Assembly (NCBI GenBank): GCA_025060715.1
Contig: JANXBG010000009.1
Location: 1 to 56,725, forward strand
Length of the DNA: 56,725 nucleotides
Origin: Caldifarciminota bacterium
GTDB lineage: Bacteria; Hydrothermota; Tepidihabitantia; Tepidihabitantales; DTDR01
Direction of reading: 5' to 3'
The notes below the pieces were generated by a model. The model searched no databases, was not told the origin of the DNA, and worked only from the letters and a program-made list of their open reading frames with translations. Made by a program: the position numbers and the translations under genes. Positions 50,149-56,725 of this stretch are shown piece after piece. Position 1 is the stretch's first letter. The number at the start of each line of letters is the position of its first letter.

Positions 50149-51431
50149 TAAATAAAGAATTGGCAAAAGCAATTGTTCATAAATTGGGTTCCTATGGTAC
50201 ACCACCGGAATTTGGTTTGGAATTTTATACGGTGGGTTTAGGAAAATATTTGACAGTAATTGAAGAGGAATACTTTAAGGATTATTTAAAATTAAAGCTT
50301 TCTTCTTTTAAATTGATTGTTGGTAATTATGGTGGTGGAAAGACCCATTTTTTATATTGTTTAAGAAAAAAAGCGATGGAGAATAACTACTTAACCAGTT
50401 ATGTTTCTCTTTCACCGGTGGAATGTCCTTTTGATAAATTAGAACTTGTTTACAAAGTGATTGCCTTAAATTTAATGGCACCCAAAACTTCCGAAGATAT
50501 CAGTTTTGACACTTTTTATTATGAGCGAGGAATTGATAATGTTATTAAACTTTGGTATCAAAAAATAAAAGAAAAAGTTTTAAAAAAAGAGGATTTCTAT
50601 AATTATCTGGAAGGTTTAAGTGGTGTGGAATCAATTTCTTATTTAAATGCCTTAAAGGGAAGTTTTGAGGCCTTAGTAAGGGAAGATTATGAAAGCTTTG
50701 AAAATCTTATTCAATATTTAAAAGGAGAAGAGATTACAAAGGATATTCGGGGAAAATATCGGATTTCGGAAAGATTAGATAAGAGTACGGCTTTTCGTTT
50801 TATTCGTTCTTTAGCCCAATGGGGACATTTAATTGGCTATAATGGGCTTGTCTTATTTTTTGATGAAGCTGAGAGGGGTTTAAGTATTTCCAGTTCCCGG
50901 GATAAAAGAAGGGCATTAGATAATTTAAGGCAGATTATTGATGAATGTGGCAATGCCCGGCTTCCGGGAGTAATGTTTTTCTATGCTGTTACTGATGAGA
51001 ATTTGATTTTAGAAGGAAGTGGTGGTGTTTATGAGGCATTAAAACAAAGGTTAAGAAGCACCTTTACTGCTACTAATCCTACTGGTGTAAAAATCAATCT
51101 GGAGGCAATTGAAAAAAAGCCGGAAGAGTTTTTATATGAACTTGGTTTGAAACTTGCCCGATTATTTGAAATTGCTTATGATATTACTTTTAATGATAAG
51201 ATATTAAAAGCAACTATTGAAGTTTTATCTAAAGCCTGTTTAACAACTTTTGCTTTAGATATTAGTTTTAGAAGGTTATTTGTTTTAGGAATTATTGAAG
51301 CCTTTTTTAGATTAAAAGAGAGAAATTTTAAATCTCCTCTTTCTCAAAAAGAAGCTGAAGAGATTTTAAAAACCTCTTTAAAAAAGATTGAGGAAGAAAA
51401 AGAAAAAGAAATAGAAAGTGAAGAGTTTTAA
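50145..51431 (+). CDS. DUF2791 / BREX BrxC-BrxD-like P-loop ATPase, copy 1
   Basis: A 428-aa AAA-like ATPase. Walker A GNYGGGKT is at residues 60-67 and Walker B VLFFDEAERG has Asp240-Glu241. It shows the typical order of this family: KLIVGNYGGGKTHFLYCLR, SYVSLSPVECPFDKLELVYKVI, LAQWGHLIGYNGLVLFFDEAE, and an arginine finger region LKQRLRSTF. Relatives are components of BREX defence loci. No other BREX gene (pglZ, pglX, brxA/B, lon-like brxL) is nearby. It is coupled to a second ATPase of the same family by a 1-base overlap. Confidence 0.8.
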   Translation: MINKELAKAIVHKLGSYGTPPEFGLEFYTVGLGKYLTVIEEEYFKDYLKLKLSSFKLIVGNYGGGKTHFLYCLRKKAMENNYLTSYVSLSPVECPFDKLELVYKVIALNLMAPKTSEDISFDTFYYERGIDNVIKLWYQKIKEKVLKKEDFYNYLEGLSGVESISYLNALKGSFEALVREDYESFENLIQYLKGEEITKDIRGKYRISERLDKSTAFRFIRSLAQWGHLIGYNGLVLFFDEAERGLSISSSRDKRRALDNLRQIIDECGNARLPGVMFFYAVTDENLILEGSGGVYEALKQRLRSTFTATNPTGVKINLEAIEKKPEEFLYELGLKLARLFEIAYDITFNDKILKATIEVLSKACLTTFALDISFRRLFVLGIIEAFFRLKERNFKSPLSQKEAEEILKTSLKKIEEEKEKEIESEEF

Positions 51432-52741
51432 TGGAAGCGATTAAAAGAGTAATTGTTTCTCATCCAGTTTTTGGTGAAGGGGAAGTTATTTCTTCCCGTT
51501 TAAACGGTCATGAACTTCTTGTTCATTTTAATTCAGGCTTAAAACTTTGGGTATTAAAAAAGAGACTCCTTTTTATTTCTGAGACGGATGCTTTAGAGAA
51601 AAAATTTGATAGAATAAAGGCAAAAAGAATATGTGAGGCGTTAAGAATGGGAATTGTTCCTCGTCAGGATTGTGAAGATTTTACCTTTGGTCGGGAAGAA
51701 GAGGTAAATACGCTTAAAAAAATAATAGAGAAATTAAAGGAAGGAAAAGGGGATACCTGTTTGATAGAAGGTGAATATGGAAGTGGCAAAACCCATTTGT
51801 TAGAATATTTATACCATTATGCCTTAAAAGAAGGGGTTTGTGTTTCTAAAATTACTTTAACTCCTGATGAAGTTTCTCCACATAGACCAAAAAGATTTTG
51901 GAAAGAATTTGTTTTTAATCTTAAATTTTTAAAAGATGACCGGGAATACGGTTTTCGGGATTTATTAAGACAGGCAACAAATTTAAATCTTTATGATAAT
52001 ATCTTCTTTTCTAAACTTTTACCTAAATTAAAAAATATTGATGAAGGAAGCATAAAAAGTGAAGTCCTGTGGCAATGGTTAGAGGGAGAGAGTACTAAAG
52101 AGTATGCAGTTTATCTTACTAATAAATTTCGGATAAAAGGGGGAATAAGAATTCCCGCTTTGTATGATTTTTCTACGGCCAGTGATTTTTATTGTTATCT
52201 TATTTCTTCTCTTTCTTATATTGCTCATCAATTAAATCTTTATGGAATTTTATTATTAATTGATGAGGCAGAGACGGTTGCCCATTTATGGCGATTTCAA
52301 GATTTTCTAAAAGGATTAAATTTCTTATATGGGCTTATTAGAGTTTGTTATAATGACCAAGAGTTAAAAAAGATTGATAACCAAATGATTCATAATAAAA
52401 TGAGACCAACACCTTATATTTATAGAGATGCTTATTTAAGTATGGTAATGGCAACAACACCATTAAGCTATAATTATGAATATCTCAGGTTAACTACCCT
52501 TTTTAAAAATAAAATAACTTTAAAAAATTTAAAAATAAAAGACCTTTATGAATGTTTTTATACTTTATATAATATTTACAAAACTTGTTATCCTAATTTT
52601 CAACTGTTAGAAAGGGAACAGCGAAAAATTTTAGAAGAAGGGATTGAAAGAAGTTTAGGAATAAGAGATTTTTTAAAGTTTGTAATTGAAGTTTTTGATA
52701 TTTATCGCCACACAAGTTCCTTAGTATTTATTAATAAATAA
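51431..52741 (+). CDS. DUF2791 / BREX BrxD-like P-loop ATPase, copy 2, with Tudor-like N-terminus
   Basis: A 436-aa ATPase. Residues 5-50 (VIVSHPVFGEGEVISSRLNGHELLVHFNSGLKLWVL) look like the small Tudor/SH3-type domain found at the end of UvrD/PcrA helicases. Then the BrxD-like start RICEALRMGIVPRQDCEDFTFGREEEVNTLKKII, Walker A GEYGSGKT (114-121) and Walker B ILLLIDEAET (Asp278-Glu279). It differs from copy 1 in the N-terminal domain, so the two probably form a mixed assembly. The AAAGGAGGAAAT after its stop is the ribosome-binding site of the next gene. Confidence 0.8.
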   Translation: MEAIKRVIVSHPVFGEGEVISSRLNGHELLVHFNSGLKLWVLKKRLLFISETDALEKKFDRIKAKRICEALRMGIVPRQDCEDFTFGREEEVNTLKKIIEKLKEGKGDTCLIEGEYGSGKTHLLEYLYHYALKEGVCVSKITLTPDEVSPHRPKRFWKEFVFNLKFLKDDREYGFRDLLRQATNLNLYDNIFFSKLLPKLKNIDEGSIKSEVLWQWLEGESTKEYAVYLTNKFRIKGGIRIPALYDFSTASDFYCYLISSLSYIAHQLNLYGILLLIDEAETVAHLWRFQDFLKGLNFLYGLIRVCYNDQELKKIDNQMIHNKMRPTPYIYRDAYLSMVMATTPLSYNYEYLRLTTLFKNKITLKNLKIKDLYECFYTLYNIYKTCYPNFQLLEREQRKILEEGIERSLGIRDFLKFVIEVFDIYRHTSSLVFINK

Positions 52742-52752
52742 AAGGAGGAAAT

Positions 52753-53772
52753 ATGGGAAGTGTTAAAGATTTAGTAATTATAAAAGAACCAAAAGAAAAT
52801 AAATCCGGAATTGGTCGTTTTATCTTTTCCGACAGATATTCAGTGTTTGATTGGGGAGAGATGCCCGACAAAATTGAAGAGAAGGGAAAAGCGATTTGTC
52901 TTGTTAGTGCCTATTTTTTTGAAAAATTGGAAGAATTGGGCATCAAAACCCATTACTTAGGACTTTTAGAAGATGGAGAGGTGAAAAAATTAAAAGATTT
53001 GAAAAGGCCAACAAATATAATGGAGATAAAACTTTTAAGAGTATTAAGACCCGAAATTAAAAATGGTGAGTATGATTATTCAATTTATAAAAAAGAAAAA
53101 GTCAATTTTTTAATCCCCTTAGAAGTTATTTATCGTAATTCTTTACCAGAAGGCTCTTCGGTTTTTAAAAGATTAAAGGAAGGAAGTTTAAAATTGAGTG
53201 ATTTAGGTTTAAAAGAGATGCCTCAGCCGGGAATGATTTTAGAAAATCCAATTATTGATATTTCCACAAAATTAGAAAAAGTTGACCGATATATTAATTT
53301 TGAAACGGCCAAAGAAATAGCAAATCTGAGCGAAGAGGAATTAAAAGAGATAAAAGAAAAAACTTTATTTATCAATAAATTAATCACCGAAGAGACAAAA
53401 AGAATAGGACTTTTTAACGAAGATGGGAAATTTGAATTTGGTTTTGATGAAGAGAGAAATTTAATTTTAGTGGATGCCTTAGGAACTTTGGATGAATGTC
53501 GTTTTACTTATAATCAAATTCCTATAAGTAAAGAGCTTGCTCGAATTTATTATCGAAAAACTGAATGGTATCAAGAAGTAGAAAAGGCCAAGAAAATAGA
53601 TAAGATAAATTGGAAAAGTTTAGTAAAAATAGAACCTCCTAAATTGCCATTGGAATTTAAAAAGTTGATAGAGGATATTTATTTAGCCTACTGTAATGAA
53701 CTTACCAAAAGAGAATGGTTTCCAGTATCTCCTTTAAAGGAGCTTTTAGAAAAGGTTAAGAATTATCTCTAA
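52753..53772 (+). CDS. purC: SAICAR synthetase, archaeal type
   Basis: Joins CAIR and aspartate with ATP in purine synthesis. The 339-aa protein starts MGSVKDLVII and has FSDRYSVFDWGEMPDKIEEKG ... AYFFEKLEELGIKTHYLG, VLRPEIKNGEYDYS and VNFLIPLEVIYRNSLPEGSSVFKRL, matching the long archaeal (halophile-type) PurC form and not the 235-aa bacterial form. DALGTLDECRF is the usual metal/ATP region (E/D-A-GT.DE.R). It lies in the ATPase operon with its own strong ribosome-binding site, far from other purine genes. Confidence 0.8.
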   Translation: MGSVKDLVIIKEPKENKSGIGRFIFSDRYSVFDWGEMPDKIEEKGKAICLVSAYFFEKLEELGIKTHYLGLLEDGEVKKLKDLKRPTNIMEIKLLRVLRPEIKNGEYDYSIYKKEKVNFLIPLEVIYRNSLPEGSSVFKRLKEGSLKLSDLGLKEMPQPGMILENPIIDISTKLEKVDRYINFETAKEIANLSEEELKEIKEKTLFINKLITEETKRIGLFNEDGKFEFGFDEERNLILVDALGTLDECRFTYNQIPISKELARIYYRKTEWYQEVEKAKKIDKINWKSLVKIEPPKLPLEFKKLIEDIYLAYCNELTKREWFPVSPLKELLEKVKNYL

Positions 53773-53808
53773 TTTAATATTTTTAATATTTCCTTTTAGT
53801 TAAAGTGT

Positions 53809-56725
53809 ATGATAAAAAGTATTTATAGGAATTTATGTCCTAATTGTGGGGGAGAAATAACTTCGGAAAGATTAAAAGAACATCTCTTTTGCGAAAAGTG
53901 TGAAAAAGAAGGTGAGGAATTAAAGAAAATCAGGGAGCTTAAAGAAAAGTTAAAAAAATGGGAAAGCCATTTTGAAAAATATGTTAAAAGCAAGCCTTGG
54001 GGATTACAGAGCACTTGGGCAAAAAGGGTTTTTAATGGCTCCTCCTTTGCCCTCTTAGCGCCTACTGGTGTCGGTAAAACATCTTTTGGTCTTTCTATCG
54101 CTAGTTTTCTTTTAAACTTTGGCCAAAAATCTTATATTATTGTTCCCACAAAATTATTAGTAGACCAAACTTTTGAAAAATTGAAGAATTTTGGTGTAAA
54201 AGAAGAAGATATTCTTGCTTTTAATGGAGGTTTAAAAAAGAAGAAAAAAGAAAGACTCCGAGAAGGAGATTTTAAAATTTTAGTTACTACTTCTATGTTT
54301 CTTTACAAGAATCAAGAGATCATACCCAAAGATTTTAGCTTTATTTTTGTTGATGATGTAGATTCTTTTTTAAAAACTGCTAAAAATATTGATAAAGTTT
54401 TATATCTTCTCGGTTTTAGTCAAGAAGATATATTAAAAACCTTTACTTTGATAAAATTGCGGGGAAAAAAAGAAAAAAGTGAAGAAGATTTAAAAAAAAT
54501 AGAAGAATGCCTCTTAGAACTGAAAAAAATCAAAGAAAATATCAAAGGAGTTTTAGTGGTGTCTTCCGCTACCGCTAATCCCCGTTCTTCCCGAATAAAA
54601 CTTTTTAGAGAATTGCTTGGTTTTGAAGTGGGTATTCCTACCTTTTATCTGAGAAATATTGTTGACACCTACACCGAAGAGAAATCTTTGATTGATTGGA
54701 TTAAGAGATTAGGAAAAGGAGGTTTGCTTTTTTTACCAAGTGATAAAGGGAAGGAAAGTATTGATGAAATTATTAAAATTTTAGAAAAAAATAATATCAA
54801 AGCCCTTTCTTACGAAGAAATAAAGGAAGAAAATTTAGAATTATATCGGAGAGGAGAGATTGATATTTTAGTAGGCATCGCCAGTTTCCGAAATCCCTTA
54901 GCCCGAGGATTTGATATGCCTGAGGTTTGCCGTTATGCTATTTTTTATGGTGTTCCTAAAATTATTATCTCTTTACAATTTGAGTCTAATCTTTCTCATT
55001 TATTATGGGCTCTTTCCTCCATACGCCCTTTTATCGTTAAAAAGTTAGAAGGATATACTCAGAAAATTAACAGTTGGCTTTTGCAATTAAGAAAATATCA
55101 AAATCTGACTGAAGAATTTATTAATCAACGGAAGAATTTAAAAAAGAAGATAAATCAATTAAGGGAAGAGATTTCTCAATTTTTAACTAAACCTGAAATT
55201 ATTGAATTTTTAAAAACCTCGGAAGAGATAACTTTGCGATGGAGTGATGAAGGTTATTTAATGGTTGTTTCGGATGTTACCGGATATTTACAGGCAAGTG
55301 GTAGAGTATCAAGAATGTATGCTGGTGGTATCACCAAGGGGCTTTCGTTAATAATTATTGATGACAAAGTTGCTTTTAACCATTTAAAAAGAAAAATAAG
55401 ATGGTTTAGTGACGAAATAAATTTTTTACCAATAGAAGAGGTTGATTTACCAAAAATTATTGCTGAGATTGATTTGGATCGAGAAAAAATAAAAGAAGTT
55501 TTATTAAATAGGAAACCAATAGAAACAAAGGAATTATTAAAACCGATTTTAATTGTTGTGGAATCGCCTAATAAAGCAAGAACTATTGCTAATTTCTTTG
55601 GCAAACCGATAAGGAGGAGAATTGGTGAGTATGATATTTATGAAGTCTCAATTGAAGATAAGTATTTAATGATTGCTGCTTCTTTTGGCCATATTTTAGA
55701 CCTTGCCACTCAAGGTGGTTATTATGGTGTTATTTTAGATGGTGAAATTGTGCCCATTTATGAGCCGATAGAGGGAAAGGAAGAAATAATTAAAACATTG
55801 AGAAAAGCATCTTTAGAAGTTGAGCAAGTATTAATTGCTACTGATCCTGATACGGAGGGAGAAAAGATTGGTTGGGATATTAAAGAGCTTTTAAAGCCTT
55901 ATATTAAAGAAATTAAGAGAATGGAATTTCACGAAGTTACTAAAAAGGCAATCCTTAAAGCAATTAAAGAACCAAGGGATTTTGATTTGAATTTGATCAA
56001 AGCACAAATTTTAAGAAGAATTTCTGACCGATGGATTGGCTTTGAATTTTCTAAATTTCTTCACCGAGCCTTTAGTAATCCAACACTTTCAGCCGGCCGT
56101 GTCCAAACGCCGGTGTTGGGTTGGATTATACAAAGAGAAAAAGAGTTTAGAGAAATTATCTATCGGGTTTTTGTTAATATTGAAAAAAATAATAAAAAAT
56201 TAAGGTTAAACTTTACTTTTGATGAAGAGAAAATTGCTCTCAATTTTTATCATAATCTTAAAGAGATAGAAATAAAAAAATTAACAGAAAGAGAAGAAAT
56301 AGAATATCCACCGCCACCTTATCGTACGGATACTTTATTAAAAGATGCTAGTGATTTCTATCGTTTTTCTTTGCCCAAGTCAATGGAGCTAGCCCAAACT
56401 TTATTTGAGCTGGGTTATATAACCTATCACCGCACTGACTCTGTTAGAGTTTCTGATACAGGGGTTAGTATTGCCAAAGAATTTATTAAGGAGGAGTTTG
56501 GAGAAGAATATTTTCAAAGAAAAACTTGGGCAGAGGGCGGTGCCCACGAATGTATTAGACCAACAAAATCTTTGGAACCAGAAGAACTTAGGTCAATGCT
56601 TTTAAGCGGTCAGATTGAAGGATTAAGCAAAGAACATCTTTTGCTTTATGAAATAATTTTTAAAAGGTTTATTGCCAGTCAAATGAAACCATTAAAAATA
56701 AAGATTTCTGATTACCTAATAAAAG
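53809..56725 (+). CDS. rgy: Reverse gyrase, 3' end cut by window
   Basis: The enzyme that introduces positive supercoils, the hallmark of hyper- and extreme thermophiles; 972 codons are seen and the gene runs off the right edge. Order: N-terminal zinc finger CPNCGG ... CEKC (10-35); helicase Walker A APTGVGKT (84-91), IFVDDVDSFL (DEAD-box position), SSATANPRS, GIASFRNPLARGFDMP, ASGRVSRMYAGG (helicase motif VI); topoisomerase IA from about 580 (VVESPNKARTIANFFG, toprim ATDPDTEGEKIGWDI) and catalytic Tyr873 in ITYHRTDS. The second zinc finger normally placed before the toprim ATDPDTEGE motif is missing (GVILDGEIVPIYEPIEGKEE). No clear promoter is visible in the 36-base gap, so it may be read from the upstream operon. 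Confidence 0.96.
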   Translation, partial: MIKSIYRNLCPNCGGEITSERLKEHLFCEKCEKEGEELKKIRELKEKLKKWESHFEKYVKSKPWGLQSTWAKRVFNGSSFALLAPTGVGKTSFGLSIASFLLNFGQKSYIIVPTKLLVDQTFEKLKNFGVKEEDILAFNGGLKKKKKERLREGDFKILVTTSMFLYKNQEIIPKDFSFIFVDDVDSFLKTAKNIDKVLYLLGFSQEDILKTFTLIKLRGKKEKSEEDLKKIEECLLELKKIKENIKGVLVVSSATANPRSSRIKLFRELLGFEVGIPTFYLRNIVDTYTEEKSLIDWIKRLGKGGLLFLPSDKGKESIDEIIKILEKNNIKALSYEEIKEENLELYRRGEIDILVGIASFRNPLARGFDMPEVCRYAIFYGVPKIIISLQFESNLSHLLWALSSIRPFIVKKLEGYTQKINSWLLQLRKYQNLTEEFINQRKNLKKKINQLREEISQFLTKPEIIEFLKTSEEITLRWSDEGYLMVVSDVTGYLQASGRVSRMYAGGITKGLSLIIIDDKVAFNHLKRKIRWFSDEINFLPIEEVDLPKIIAEIDLDREKIKEVLLNRKPIETKELLKPILIVVESPNKARTIANFFGKPIRRRIGEYDIYEVSIEDKYLMIAASFGHILDLATQGGYYGVILDGEIVPIYEPIEGKEEIIKTLRKASLEVEQVLIATDPDTEGEKIGWDIKELLKPYIKEIKRMEFHEVTKKAILKAIKEPRDFDLNLIKAQILRRISDRWIGFEFSKFLHRAFSNPTLSAGRVQTPVLGWIIQREKEFREIIYRVFVNIEKNNKKLRLNFTFDEEKIALNFYHNLKEIEIKKLTEREEIEYPPPPYRTDTLLKDASDFYRFSLPKSMELAQTLFELGYITYHRTDSVRVSDTGVSIAKEFIKEEFGEEYFQRKTWAEGGAHECIRPTKSLEPEELRSMLLSGQIEGLSKEHLLLYEIIFKRFIASQMKPLKIKISDYLIK

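Noticed and set aside
50145-52741. A full BREX locus
   Set aside because: Only the BrxC/BrxD-like ATPases are present; no PglZ, PglX methyltransferase or BrxA/B gene lies nearby, and the Lon-like gene at 14030 is a different, distant family.
53773-53808. Leaderless promoter directly before reverse gyrase
   Set aside because: The hexamers at the right distance from the ATG match TATAAT at only about two positions and no -35 partner fits.

Overview
The window is AT-rich, densely coded DNA from a bacterium that is very probably thermophilic and has an outer membrane. Bacterial markers are DnaB helicase, RadA, RNA polymerase omega, ribosomal protein S6, SSB, MurA and consensus sigma-70 promoters. 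The outer membrane is indicated by a porin-like barrel, a secretin and lipoproteins. A reverse gyrase at the right edge indicates growth at high temperature. An archaeal-type PurC, a kelch protein with a type IX-like tail and many carboxypeptidase-regulatory/PEGA/PQQ-type surface proteins fit an uncultured thermophilic lineage of the WOR-3/Stahlbacteria or Hydrothermae kind. That placement is inference and not shown by any marker here. No rRNA, tRNA, CRISPR array, transposase or phage gene was found.

Left part, 1-16426, plus strand: the end of a porin and pstS (phosphate uptake); an exported DJ-1/PfpI protein and dtd; then the housekeeping run yicC-gmk-rpoZ-coaBC-dnaB-radA-TRAM protein; a PQQ-propeller lipoprotein; a metallophosphoesterase; a MuiA/DUF4139 protein; and a Lon-like AAA protease.

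Middle, 16427-35208, minus strand: rpsF-ssb-membrane protein-pyrR-pyrB-pyrC; pstC-pstA-pstB followed by an unknown nuclease-like gene and phoU; a pair of M16 peptidases (one lacking the zinc motif); an AraC regulator followed by three secreted proteins that share a module, an Ig-like chaperone-type protein and a secretin; then murA and an unknown gene.

Right part, 35258-56725, plus strand: a tightly overlapping signalling operon (lipoprotein, GAF-sigma54 activator, Ser/Thr kinase with PEGA repeats, kelch protein, TPR protein); a three-repeat surface protein; a seven-gene operon combining a SAM methyltransferase, a corrinoid protein, two zinc methyltransferases of the MtaA/UroD type, a RACo-like ATPase activator and two 2-hydroxyacyl-CoA dehydratase-like iron-sulphur subunits; then an unknown protein, two BrxC/BrxD-like (DUF2791) ATPases, archaeal-type PurC and reverse gyrase.

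Two things stand out. The corrinoid/dehydratase operon at 42410-49281 is a good candidate for an undescribed methyl-transfer system. In addition, at least nine operons have a near-consensus promoter whose -10 box ends only 5-9 bases before the ATG with no ribosome-binding site, which predicts widespread leaderless transcription next to ordinary Shine-Dalgarno leaders.
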